64,000 nt of DNA from positions 34,576,297 through 34,640,296 of the forward strand of contig OY294068.1 in NCBI GenBank assembly GCA_958510875.1, in the 5' to 3' direction. The position numbers and the translations under genes were made by a program. This stretch comes from Endomychus coccineus (lineage: Eukaryota; Arthropoda; Insecta; Coleoptera; Endomychidae). The notes below the pieces were generated by a model. The model searched no databases and was not told where the DNA came from. It was given only the letters and a program-made list of their open reading frames with translations. This document shows, in pieces, positions 36,691 to 48,609 of the stretch (position 1 is its first letter; every line of letters starts with the position of its first letter).

Positions 36691-37474
36691 TAACATCAAA
36701 ACAAAATTATTCCGAATTGTCGAACATTCACAAACTGCGTTAAAACTCCTGAATTCAACCTTCATAATTGTATCAGGGATCAACAGGAAATAATCTTTTA
36801 ATGGTTTCTATTGACCAAATTTAATATTTTCGATCGTTGAATATTCAAAGGCGCATTATTTTGATTATTCGTCAGCGGTAATTTCTATACTACAACATTG
36901 AGAAAATTTCAGATCTGAGTTAGAATCAAGAACAATTTTCTGGTATGTTTGGAAAAACTAAATACAGTAGCATGAATTGAATTAACATTTAGCCACCACA
37001 TTTTAAAGTTAAGGACAATATTTCTGTCCGACATTATAGTAGTAATGCAAAAATTCAATATAGTTGAGTTATCGAGACTAAATGAATTAACATATTTTGG
37101 ATTCTTTGTGTTCTTCCAATAACAAAATTTGAACAAGTTGCAAAAAAAAAAAAAAAAGATTCGAGAATATTTCAGAAACTGATAATTTTTTCCTATTGGC
37201 TCAATATATTAATCAATATTTCTGGACATACCAGAGTTGGAAGATGAAACAGTATGCACCAGGATGTCAGAACATGTTGATAAAGATGTAAATCTTCAAA
37301 AAGAACAAATATTCACAATGATATTTGAGGACCAAACTTAACACGGACACAATGCTCTTTCTCTTTCCAACCATTCATTCAAATATAGTGAACATGTTTT
37401 ACAATTTGAATAAAAATAAATATATTATTTGGTGAAGCTCTATTACACATTCAAAAAGACAATGATTGTGTTTA
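36691..37474. other. Intergenic region downstream of UBXN6
   Basis: AT-rich, with an A15 run at about 37143-37157. Part should be UBXN6 3' UTR. No gene is seen. Confidence 0.4.
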
Positions 37475-40400
37475 CTACATAGACTGTATGGTCATCATAA
37501 CTTCAGGCTTTAGGAAAGGTATATTTTCAGCATTAACAAATTCTTCAGCAATAATGGGATCCCATTGGAATGTTAATATTGTAGCAGGAACTAGTTTCAG
37601 GTGGAGTAATGTTGAATCGTTATCAGTTTCTTCAATTTTGTGACCTGTTGGTGCATTTAATATGAAAGGCAGACCGGGGTTCTCTAAATTGTTCTGAACG
37701 AAATCCAAAACATCTGAAAATTTTTCGTACACTGAGAAGGTTCCCTAAAACAATAAGAACATAGAATCTTCGTCGTCTCAACAAGTTCACTGTTATACAT
37801 ATAAAAATTTCCGATGATGGAACTGTTTGTATACCACCGCATCTGGTGTCAAGAGACTTAGTTTGTTCATGTTTATAGAAATCGATAGACAATGAAATAT
37901 TACTTTTCTTTTATGTACAACATTCAGTAATTTGCGTTGTACTTCACTAAGAAAAATTGTAAGGGCGGTTGATATAATTTTTAAAGAGACGAACTTGCTA
38001 AAAAAGAGACTGCAACACAATTTCTGGGACTTGAAGCCTCCTGCGGAATAAGAGCCAGCACAATACTGGAATAACTCAAAAAAGAAGTAGATAACAAAAG
38101 ATCCCATCACTGGATATGACTACAAGGACTGGCAGGCAAAGATACTTCTAGGAAGCTATAAAGAAGTAGACAACAAAAGATCCCATCACTGGATATGACT
38201 ACAAGGACTGGCAGGCAAACATACTTCTAGGAAACTATAACCAGAGGATCTCACGACAGCATCAACCTAAGAAAAAATAGAAGAATACTAACGGGAATCG
38301 TCACAGGGCAATGCCGGATGAAAGGACACCTTAAGAAGCTCGGATTAGTAAAAGAAGAAGAGTGCAAGTTTTGCGAAGAGCAGAACGTAATCTGTACACA
38401 TGTCCTCGCAGAATGCACGACCTTGCAAAACTCAAGGGTACGGCATCTCGGAGCGTACCAAAAGGAAAAGCGAGATTTACCTAATGTGAATCCATCCTCC
38501 TACCTTAAAGCTACAGAATTGGAGGAACTGCTATAGCCGCTGTGATATCCTGAACGGCGCAGCAGCAGAAGGTCGCAGTTTGCAAATATCTCCAACGCAA
38601 CAATACAATACCTCTGGCCGAGATGATCGAATAGTGACATCATCGTCCTATCATTCCACTGATGTGCTCACGAGAAGAGTGAAAAACAGCTGTCTGGGTT
38701 TGGAAGATGTGTTGTCACTGTTCGACTTCGAGAAACCTTAACTGTTTATTGATCTACGATTTGCCGTAACCATTGTCTGTCGCAATTTGCTGAAGCTTAT
38801 GTTTATAATTAATTGGTCTCCGTGAATCCGCTGAAATATATCTATTTGATTGTCTAGGTTTCCTGTATATGTCGAATTCCAAATGGTGACGATCTTTGAT
38901 AATGTTAATGTCAAGAAAAGGAAGCTTCTTTTTCTTATACAGAAGCATTGAAGAAACTTTATTGTATGTTTTTGATATAAGTTTCTCTGAGAGGAGGTTA
39001 CTGATGCGCCCCATTAAAAATTATATCAACCCCCTTACAATTTTGGGGCAATTTTTTGTAGCGAAATACAACACAATTTATTGTAATGTTGTACATTAGA
39101 AGAAATGTAATATTTCATTGTCTATCCGTTTCCATAGACATGAAAAAAACATATTTTCAAGAAATAACATTATTGTTGGATCTGCTTCTAAGAGATAAAA
39201 GTGTAAAAAACCCTATTCCATGGAAACAAAATTATCTTGCATTAGTTAATGCTGATCAGTATTGAAAATACTATAAATAAGAAACAATCACCCTTATCCA
39301 CTAAAAATACATACTGTTAAAGTATTTTCAGCTACCAAGTAGCCATCATCAGAATAACTAAATTAGAAATCCAAATGTGCCTGTTTAAATGCTATTTTTA
39401 ATCAATAGGGATTACCCTCTGGAGAGAAATCTGAATTCATTGCATTGCTTTTTCGCTTATACATTTCCATCTCTTCAAATTACCTAGATATTTGCCATTA
39501 CTGTGTTTCAAGAGAGATACACTTTCTTGATAAATAGTGTGACCTGTATTTAAAATAGGTTTGGCTAACCCTGATTTTTCACCATTATTTTTCTTTATAT
39601 GGGGAAAATGTTCTTTATACCGAGTTAGAATATTCCTTCTAGTTTGGCCCACATAGCATTTTGAACACGACTCACAATCGATTTTTTAATCCCGGATTTG
39701 TCGAAGTCTGAATCTTTATCAAAGGTGTTGCCTAAACGGTTTTTTAGCTTGTTCTTACATCTATAAACGGGTTTTATTGCAAATATAGAAAACAAATTAT
39801 GGAATTTATTAATTACTGGAACATGATTCGTGAAACCTTCGGATTTTATTGAACTATTTGAAGCTGGACTTATCATCCTTTTGATTTCGCTCGAGCTGAG
39901 GGTAATCCCTTATGTATCATACTAATTACAAATAGTATTTAAACAGGTATATTTTTTTTCTGAAAGGTCCTCAGTACCTTATCAGTATTTTTTTTATACT
40001 TTGACTGCATGAGAGGCAAACCTATAATGTTCGAAGAACATCGTGTGAGCCAGCTGGGGAATGAAGTGAGAGGAGATAGGCATTCATATTCCTTGAGGTT
40101 TGGAGGTAATATGCATAGAGAAAGAGTTCCACAATTTCACTGTTCAATAAAATAAAGAACTCTGGTAGGAAGAAGTTAGAGACAGGTCTCGAGTTTGACA
40201 ATGAAGTGGTGACTAGTTTGAGCTCGTCAACTTATCTGGAATCTCTCGTGGTGGAACAACAGACGAGATTTCTGATGAAAACCGACTATGGAAATATCTA
40301 TAGAAAAGGGAGAGATCTCCCACCTTTCTACGATGTTCTAGAGAGGTCAATTAACTCGTAAGTGTGACATCATCAATCAAACGAATAACTCTCTTCTGGA

Positions 40401-43400
40401 TAGAATCCAAGAGCTTCAGCGTATGTTTGAGAGCCGAACTCCAGGACAGGTCGAATCTCTGCTATGTAGATTATGACGAGCTGCTGGGATGTAAAGTAGC
40501 TCTTGGCAAGGAATAGAGAAGCAAGTTTTTGTGAAGCGGTTTTAGCAATGAACTTCACATGATCGTCCCATGAGGGTGCTGTTGGTGGTGATCCCGAGCG
40601 TTGTTGTACCAAACATTAGGGATTGTGGGATCAGGGAAGACGCAAGCTTGAGTTTTGGTTGCATTAAACTCTACTAGATTATCAGATCCCCATTTCAAAA
40701 TCTTTGACAGATCTCCGTTAATTGCACCAACCTGTCCCTGTTTCGCTCCTCTGGCTTCAATGGATGGTATAGGAACTCTAGATGAGAAAGCGGTATGAAG
40801 TGTATACCATCAACTGTAAAGTTGTGGACGGGACAGGCGGTCACTTCCAGCAGATCGTTGATATAGAGCAGAATCAAAGTTGGTGCCAAGACAGACCCCT
40901 GTGGAACATCAGCGTTGATAGCTACTGTATCGGAGGACACTATGTCAACCTCCACATGGACGGATCTATCTGAGAGAAAAATCGATAGTGAGCGACAAAG
41001 TTGAGGTGGCAAATCATATGACGGAAGTATCCCTACAAGGCTTTGGTGCAAGACTCGGTCAAATGCTTTGGAGACTTTCCATAATTTTCAATAGATTGCT
41101 GCCATACATGTGTTACGTAGGCAACCAGGTCTGCTGTTGATCTCTGCTGACGAAAGTTATATTGCCGGTCATTCACAATTTTTTAGCTCTAGGTATTTGA
41201 TGAGCTCGATGTTGATTGCTTTCTCCATCACAGATAAAAGTGCACTGGGTATATAATTATTAGGAAGTCTTCTTTCGTTTTTTTGCAATTGGGTGCACTG
41301 TCTTCCAGCTGGAAGGAAACACACCAAGTTTGCATGAAAGGGTAAACAACCTGTAACTGGTGTTAATTCAGGCGCACATTCCTTGAGAACGACAGGTGGA
41401 ATTCCGTCTGGCCCCATAGACTTTTTGGTATTGAGAACAAGCACAATGTGTCTAATTGTGCGGTAACCAAAGACAATTCCAGGCATATGGCTATCGATGG
41501 CAGCAATATTAGGAGGGTCCTTCTATAAAAAAGGTTGGTTTTTTTCTAGTGGTGTAGTAGCCAGTGTGCCATCATCTTTGATTTTTAATGGATAAGGGTG
41601 ATTGTTTCTTATTTATAGCGTTATAGTATATCCACAGTGTGAATTCTTTTATAGAACACCAAATTTTTAATCAAGTAAAAACCAAAAGATTGCATATAAT
41701 AGTGACAGTCTCCATTCTATACAAGACCAATAATGAAACAGGTAAAACAAAACATTTAAAAAACACTTGCCTGCAAATACAATCCATCAGGAAAACGAAT
41801 GCGGATTAAAGCGAATTTATATTTGCGAATTTCTCTGAGCTCTTCTTTTTCTCTCATAGCTTTGGTTCTTAATTGCATTTGTTTTTCCATGGCATCAGTC
41901 CTGCAATAAACACGCGGAAAATGTATATCATCCTAAAACCGTATTATCTTATATCATAGCCTACTAGAGCTAGGCCACCTAGTAGATTTTGTCACATGAC
42001 CAACTCTGGCAGATTCAACTACTCGAAGCGTATTGTATTTGACATTGAATAATATGTAAAATTACATTAATAAATGTTTGAGTTCGAGACTTTTCATTTA
42101 CCGTATGACATTTTAAATCTTTTTGAATAGTTGGGATTTGTTAAAGTTAAATCTCCGGAATCTAATACAATTATAAACGCCGGGAAATTGAAATTAATGA
42201 ATTCATATGAATGATAACAGAATCAAATTGAGACCACTTTGACAAAGTCTGTTTTTTCCTAAGACCCAACTAAATTTAGATGAATGTATAATTTCATCTT
42301 CAAAAAATTAAATCTTCAAATTGCTGTCGAAACTTAATCCTAAAGCAATCTTTGGAACATCAATTACACTCTCATCATAAAAAAATAAAGAAACAGATGC
42401 TGTTTTCAGAAATTTTATGTACAAAATCACCAAACTTTTGTTCTTGAATTTTAGAAATAAACTCATCATAATTTAAAATAATCTTTGAGCCAGGTTTGGA
42501 AAACAATCTCATCACGATGTTGTAGAGTTAATCGTCTTTCTTCCAGATGTTTACATTTGATTGGAACTTTCTTTGACATATAGAAAGGTTGATTTGGAAA
42601 AAAAGTAGGTACAAAATCTTGAAAAATTGTTGGAATCTTTCTAGGCGACACAAGTACAGGTTATCTTGCATTCTCTAATTATGTCACCATCGGGAAAAAA
42701 TATAAAACATGAGTATGAATTTTTATTGAGAACAAGAGAATCTATGAATTGCTCTAATCCATTTTTGTTTCAAGTTCTTGTCTCATCAGTATAACTGGAA
42801 TAGTTGCTTTCGGTATTAGGTACTCACTACTCAGCTGGCATTCTGATATAAAAAGATTCAAAATAAAAAGTAGAAAATTTCGTCACCAAGATATTGTCAA
42901 GAAAAAACTGATGAAACCTTCCGAACGATCGATTGTCTACATTGACGTCTAAAATACTACCTAACAACTAAAAGCCTATTTTAAATTGTCATATTATCGC
43001 TTTACTCAATCTCTTACTATACCTTTGTTAATTGTTTGCAGCGCAAATGAGTTCAAATAGGTCTTTATCCCATTACTGTAATTAGCACAAATATATTCAC
43101 AGACGTGACTGTTAAATAAATTCTTCACTGCACTGTCTGAAATATGCTGAACTTTCTGAAATGTTTCGGTACGCGGCATCGCGACTCTATAGGCCTGAGA
43201 TGGTCATATGACATGATGGGTGCCACGTGGTGAAGGTGATGGCCTGATATTAGAGTAGACTATGCTTATATCTACAATATCAGTTTTGAAAAATCATTCC
43301 TGGAAGACTTTAGGCGACATTTTCAAACAAGAAATATTACAGTTCCAACTTATGAAGCAAAGATCAATTCAAGACTTAGAAACCCTAGAAAGGCAATGAA

Positions 43401-45311
43401 TCATAAGTTAATTGATTGATTGAACATCCCTAGAATATTTTTGTGAAATAGTTATGATGAGTGGAGCTGAAAAAGTAAATCTAGTTCTTAAAAGGATTTT
43501 TTGTTTACCTTGCCTGCTGTTCTTTCTTTATATCTTCCGGAGATAAAGCATAAAATTCTTGAGGTAATTCTATCCGTCTTAATGCTTCACCAGGAGATAA
43601 TACTTGCAGGTTCCTATCAATTTCTAATTCAACACGGTCTTCTGATTTTAAAGTTTCACGAAGATGCTAAAAATTAAAATTATTCAATGCTGTTATAAAA
43701 TTTATTTCATTCAAAAGACCAAAATTTTGAAAACGAGTTTTGGAATCTATTCAAATGATTTTTTCATTATTTCAATACTATCGCAAGTATGAGTTGAAAT
43801 TTTGAAATTTAAAACCATAAATTACAATTGTTAGTGTTACCTCTAAGCATTCTAAGCCATCTATATTTGCTTCATTGAAAATCCAAAACTCCTCTTCGAC
43901 ACCATCTGTTTCCACTATTTCTTGTCGAAAACCAGCTGCAAATAGCACATCTGTGGCTCCTAATATGGGGAGAACTTTCTCTTTAAATGTGTTATTCGAA
44001 CATCGAATTTTGTGAAATTTTGTTTCCTTTGAATTTGCTATTATATTATCCAAATATCTCACTAAAACGTCCACACATTCTATCACCTACAACAAAAGGG
44101 CAACAGAAATATCTACACAAATACTTATAGAATGAAGTGAAATGTATATGAAAATTTGAAAAATATAAAGCTATTACCTTTGATCTATTATAATTACAAG
44201 AATAAATGATTAAACAAGCTGTGAGTCCTCTTTCTTCTTCTAACTGATCAAACAAAAAATCTCTAATTTTTATTCTCCATTCATCTTTGGTTAGAACTTC
44301 ATCACTTATCAAGGGACAACGGAAATAAACACCTATAAATTAATGCATATAATAAACTGATTGTAGGCAGTATGTTTCACCTCATTAAATGCTTGATAAA
44401 AAATTTGATAACTAGTTTCCTCTACTTATTTGATAAGAATTTAATCAATTTAAGAATGAACATACCAAATATAATATACATCTTTTATAAAATATAAAAA
44501 ATTAATTACTATCCACATTCTAGGGTAAATTAGATCTCCTTAAATGTGATACAACTCATGTATTTGCTACATTGTTTGTTATTGGGTTGATATATAAATT
44601 AAATGAGATGACAAAAAATTATTTTACATTTTGAGGAAGTGTTTATCTATAAATGAGAACAAAACTTGGCAATTGTTTTTCAATGAGACTAACAACAAAT
44701 TAAGTTGCAAGAACCAATAACTAATACATCCATTTCTTTTTTTCATATCTATTGGTTTTATCAGTTTGGTACCTGCCACTTAAAGAATGTCTCTAGAGCT
44801 GTCATACAAAAATGCTTTCCATTAAATCTTTGCTGGGGGGAAAAATTTGGAAACTACTAGTGTTCAACAAATCCAATCAAGCAAATAGGTAGTTTGAGCT
44901 CTATCTTCATTTATTTCAAGTAAAATTTTCATTTGTGAGTACATTACCTTGTACAGCAAGATGTGGTGAAGCTTCAAGATGTGCAGGAGCGGTCTGAGTA
45001 TGTGGTGTGGCATCTGATGAAACAGCTTTCTTTTCAGCCTCTAACTCTTTTCGAACTTGAGCTTGTATGGCAGCTAACGATGTATTGAAATGTGTATCCT
45101 TCTTTTGACTGCTCAAACGAGCCAAAGCAGCTTCAGCAGCTTGCCTAGTAGCTTCAGTTGGCTCAGTCCTCTTGGGAATAGAGCCACCTCTCTGTTTACT
45201 TGGCCCAACAATTGAAGTAGTTGAATCATCTAGTCTATGACCAGGACCCGCAATTTTAAATTTCGCATCTGCTTTTTTCCTTGCAAAGAATCTTTTGATT
45301 TTTTCAGCCAT
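37475..45311 (-). CDS. UBXN6: UBX domain protein 6 (p97/VCP cofactor), complete
   Basis: Six exons on the minus strand: 45311-44948, 44332-44178, 44086-43841, 43666-43509, 41900-41771 and 37744-37475. Frame is continuous and gives 440 residues; human UBXN6 has 441. The N-terminus holds the p97-binding motif (ADAKFKIAGPGHRL, about 14-27), then a charged AAEAALARLSSQ helix and IQAQVRKELEAE. A PUB domain spans about 123-255 (exons 2-3), then a coiled-coil Lys/Glu-rich segment (KQMQLRTKAMREKEELREIRK, split across text here), and a C-terminal UBX domain at about 340-430. UBXN6 helps p97/VCP in endolysosomal and membrane-protein sorting; this is family knowledge. Introns 1-4 are GT-AG. The last intron (37745-41770) begins with GC (CAG|GCAAGT) and is 4 kb of retroelement pieces. 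The start codon is 25 bases after the stop codon of the small gene at 45337-45761. Confidence 0.93.
38080..38600 (+). mobile_element. Non-LTR retrotransposon 3' end (decayed) with an 80-bp tandem duplication
   Basis: Plus-strand frame 38318-38536 reads KGHLKKLGLVKEEECKFCEE, then HVLAEC, the same zinc-knuckle tail as at 4690-4800. It ends in AACAATACAATAC. Just upstream an 80-base segment (GAAGTAGATAACAAAAGATC..) occurs twice in tandem, at about 38084 and 38164, which is unique to this copy. Within the last UBXN6 intron, antisense to the gene. Confidence 0.75.
38754..39014 (-). mobile_element. Penelope-like reverse transcriptase C-terminal fragment
   Basis: Minus-strand frame reads KKLPFLDINIIKDRHHLEFD, then IYRKPRQSNRYISADSRRP, the segment that follows the DD box in Penelope-like reverse transcriptases. 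It stops at 38754 and abuts the non-LTR tail. In UBXN6 intron 5. Confidence 0.7.
39290..39960 (-). mobile_element. Penelope-like element linker and GIY-YIG endonuclease (decayed)
   Basis: Minus-strand frames 39876-39625 (NKFHNLFSIFAIKPVYRCKN) and 39652-39437 (YVGQTRRNILTRYKEHFPHI, NTGHTIYQESVSLL) are parts of one endonuclease region broken by a frameshift at about 39650. The non-coding 3' flank lies at 39290-39420. It is related to the fragment at 59290-60180 and to the tiny piece at 26108-26205. Order relative to the reverse transcriptase fragment at 38754 shows they come from different insertions or a rearranged one. Confidence 0.7.
40010..41520 (-). mobile_element. Jockey/CR1-like reverse transcriptase remnant, copy 1
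   Basis: Minus strand, from high to low coordinates: KSMGPDGIPPVVLKECAPEL (41400-41460), a LLSVMEKAI segment, then VPQGSVLAPTLILLYINDLL (about 40850-40910), and the thumb AKTASQKLASLFLAKSYFTS with an IYIAEIRPVLEFGS segment (40440-40560). The catalytic box is changed (TVDG where YADD is expected) and frames shift three times, so it is inactive. A second copy lies at 62510-63190. In UBXN6 intron 5. Confidence 0.8.
41901..43508. other. UBXN6 intron 4
   Basis: A 1.6 kb intron. A minus-strand frame at 42660-42466 with no ATG start (IPTIFQDFVPTFFPNQPFY..) looks faintly protein-like, but I cannot assign it. Nothing else is supported. Confidence 0.4.
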
Positions 45312-45336
45312 GTTAATTTTTTTGTTACAGTCGAAA

Positions 45337-45761
45337 TTATATTCTGGGTGTATGTTCTTTGGGTAGCTTTAGTTTGGAAACGCTCGCTTTAAGTTCTTCT
45401 ATTGCTTTGGACGTTGCTGACAATGACATTTTGCATTATTTACTAACCTATTTTCAGATACAATCTTACCTGGTCTCATAAATCGATCGCATATACGTTT
45501 GCCGAAAATTCGCCAAGCACAAAATATCAGAAACAGTTTTATTAATAACACTAGCAAGAAGCCTTTCAACAGTCTATGTTGCAATTCGTTGAAAAATAGA
45601 TACTCCGGCAGATTTTCTAACGCGAATGAAACACTTTGGGTTTGTTGGTCTCTTATTGATAAGAATGTTTCACAGAGATAAACGTTTATTGTACTCCAAT
45701 AAGCTACAATATCTTCAGTGAATGATGAATTAATGAAAGAATTAAGGAAAAACGAGTTCAT
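45337..45761 (-). CDS. Small single-pass membrane protein, unrecognised
   Basis: Two exons on the minus strand: 45761-45470 and 45416-45337, with a 53-base GT-AG intron (CCAG|GTAAGA to TTGTCAG|CAACG). Frame is kept across the junction, giving 123 residues and a TAA stop. Without splicing, the frame runs on to a stop at 45399. Residues 67-83 (GFLLVLLIKLFLIFCAW) form one strongly hydrophobic helix, followed by a basic stretch (RIFGKRICDRFMRP) and a Lys-rich tail (KASVSKLKLPKEHTPRI). The N-terminus is Asn/Ser/Phe-rich without a clear signal peptide. I do not recognise the family. The stop codon is 25 bases before the UBXN6 ATG on the same strand, so a shared dicistronic mRNA is likely. The short spliced intron and continuing frame argue that it is real. 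Confidence 0.6.
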
Positions 45762-46013
45762 CACACAGGTATATGAAAACTACCTAGAACTCATCTGTCA
45801 CCTGTCAGTCAGTCACTAAATGTCAAAAAGATAAAACGTATCCCACTTGTCAGATTAATTTCAGATCATAATAGTTTCCTACTTTATCAACGAAACACAC
45901 TAATCGAAATAGATTATTATAACTCAGATGTTTGTTATATTAAACATAGAAATAGGTTCCTATTTCTATGATATTATAACCATTGAAATGAAAAACCATC
46001 GACATATACATAT

Positions 46014-46202
46014 GGACTGCGCGTGGCAATGATAAGCGCGGCTAGTTCAGGCGAGAGAGAGCGAAAACGAAGAGGCCGGCTCTATCGCGTTTCTATTGGC
46101 CGCTGCGTACTGTAGCTAGTATGTTTACGTCCCGAGCCGGCCTTTTCGTTTTCCCTCTCTCTCGCCTGCACTAGCCGCGCTTATCATTGCCACGCGCAGT
46201 CC
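46014..46202. repeat. GC-rich palindromic MITE-like element
   Basis: GGACTGCGCGTGGCAATGAT at 46014 recurs inverted ending at 46202 (..GCCACGCGCAGTCC). The arms are about 75 bases, including GATAAGCGCGGCTAG and a GAGAGAGAGCGAAAACGA block, around a centre near 46110. It is far GC-richer than its surroundings and lies about 250 bases upstream of the small membrane-protein gene. Confidence 0.8.
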
Positions 46203-46454
46203 AATATGTTGATGTGAAAAATAAGAGATGCTATACAGTGTTGCCAGATTAAAGGTTTTCCCTCTAAATTTAGGTTTTTTCTGCTAAATATGCTAGGAGG
46301 GAAATTAGCTGTTTTTTTTTTTTAAAGATTAGAAAGAACGGTGTTTCTCTATTTCGCATATTAAATTATAAGGGATACACGTTGTCGACCTGATTGGAGG
46401 CATTAACATATAGAGCGGATATTGCCCGCTCGACGTGATTTGATTGGTACTTGT

Positions 46455-46865
46455 CACTGTCGTATACACAGGTCTGGAAACTCTGGTTGATTTGAGTCTC
46501 TTACGGGTCGCCTAACTCATAGTCCCTCACTCAGCCACCAGCTATCACTTGGATCACGAAGTGGTAAAACGATTTCTATCCAGAATCGCAAGCATCCACT
46601 TTTTTCGCATTTCCGCATCTTTCGGCACTTTAAAAACAGAAGTATCTTGCTTCACAATACCCCGTTTTGCATTTCGGCACAATGCACGATTTCGTAATTG
46701 GTTTCTAAAAACGCAGGTATTCTTTGGGTTGACAATTCAACTGACAGTTGTCAGAAAATTCTCCTACGTGACGACTTTTGGTACTACGGGCCAGTCGACG
46801 CTTAGCGGACTCACTGCTCACATAGGAAACAACCTCGAGTTTCCAGACCTGTGTATACGACCGTG
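46455..46865. mobile_element. hAT-type MITE, short copy, with 8-bp target duplication
   Basis: Begins CACTGTCGTATACACAGGTC and ends with the inverted form (..GTGTATACGACCGTG). It is flanked by GTACTTGT (46447-46454) and GTACTTGC (46866-46873), an 8-bp duplication with one change. Internal sequence (GTCTCTTACGGGTCGCC.., TTTGCATTTCGGCACAATGC) matches the copy at 33268-33811. Confidence 0.8.
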
Positions 46866-46873
46866 GTACTTGC

Positions 46874-48609
46874 CAAAGTTTTGTTCAATCAGAAAACACT
46901 TAGTAATATCTGATTCTAAAGTTAGATTAAATTGGTAAATTATTCATTTAAATTTCTGTAAGTTTTATTTAATTATACCTCAAAAAACATTTTTAGAAAC
47001 AGCTTTTTACATAAATCTTATAATTTATATACCATTTTTGAATTATTTAAGAGTTTGGAATTTTAGTGTTTTTCTCAGCGCTATCTGGGGGTTAATGGCT
47101 AAAACTATCTGGTAACACTGAGCTGTAGTCAGTAGCTTTGTTATATTATCTATGGTGTAGTGGTTTTGTGGCTGATGCTATCACTTATTTCGCACTAGAA
47201 AAATTGCCTCAGTTAAATAAGAACATTGTGTAGTACATGACGTATGCGAAATACGTTCTTTCAAGGCACTAGGATATTTTGAAAGGGTGAAAGGATGAAC
47301 GGAAAAATCTCAGGAACACAGTCACGATAGTCCTAGCAATGATATTAAATTGAATTCATTAGTTGAGTCTTGAGTCGACATCGCGTATTGTGTAGTTCAT
47401 TGCTTCCTTTACGCGTTTAAATCAAATGGCTCTAGTACATACATTTGCGATTGAGTAGTCCTAAAGTTTATTACTCTTGTTTCAGTGGTTGCAGAGAAGT
47501 AATATATCTATGAGTTTTGATAAACTTAGGAATATGGACATAAACAAATATGACAATAGGCAAGATTCTACATTTATTTTTTAGATAGTTTCTCTGTATA
47601 GATCCTTTCCTTTTATCTGGGACATAGATAACATTCCTTCTTTACAGAAATCTTGCGCAAGGCCCTGCCTGAATACTGAATATATTCCTGTATTGATAGG
47701 GCGAAATTCAAATATATAATGACGATTACTCTTTTTGACTCTTCGAAATATTTGCATAAATAAAACTAATTAAGAAATGCATATGTAAAAATTTTATTCA
47801 GTATGGATATAAAATAAGAATATTTACATTCATCTACTATCTATAATAATATAGAATACAAATTCTGGAATTGAATTGTTTCTAAGATCAAATATAATGA
47901 TCATGAGCCACATAGTATTAGAAAAAAAACATCAACACAAAAAATATGGAATTGAAAATAATTGGCATACATATCTAATAAGATTTATTAGGATATTTGT
48001 TAATTGAGCACGTTCTCTTATCATATCATCAATATATGATTTCGTAATAATGACTTGAAAATTTCTTTTAAGAAAATACGAAATACATGCATACACACAT
48101 ATGTATTAAAGTGGAATTGAAATCAGCAGTGATGAAAAATAAATAAATAAATAAATATTGAATTATAAACGTAAATTCGATGTACAACATGACTTATGAT
48201 AATCAGATTATCTACCTCTAATGTTAACCAGGTTACCACCATAGAGGTAATGTATATAGTTCCTCTATGGTTATCACATACCCCTTTGGAGATATTAAAT
48301 TGAAACAAGTTTGTTTGAATGTGGGATAATCTCCAAATCTATACAGATATATGCTTTTTGATAGATCAATATGTATTTTTGAAATCTAATGAATGTAAGC
48401 TGTGTTTGATCTCAGAAACTATGCAAATAGTACCTATTGCTTCTCTAATCACAAAACACTTTAAATAAATAATACTGATAATTTATTCTGTCTATTTACA
48501 ACTATTTTAGAATTATAATAAGTATATGTTTCAGTATATACTATTTGAATGCAAGCGATGGAACATTTTTATTTATTTTTACAATTCTTATAGCGATGTT
48601 AGATTTGAC
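46874..48609. other. Intergenic, no gene seen
   Basis: AT-rich. One imperfect hairpin (48232-48285) is listed separately. Otherwise nothing is supported. Confidence 0.4.
48232..48285. other. Imperfect RNA-type hairpin
   Basis: ACCACCATAGAGGTAA pairs with TTCCTCTATGGTTAT across a short TGTATATAG loop, in about 54 bases. It could be the core of a short hairpin RNA or a MITE relic. No known miRNA seed is recognised. Confidence 0.3.

Noticed and set aside
42466..42660. Protein-like minus-strand frame in UBXN6 intron 4
   Set aside because: No start codon and no recognised domain. It is not needed for UBXN6, whose frame is complete without it.
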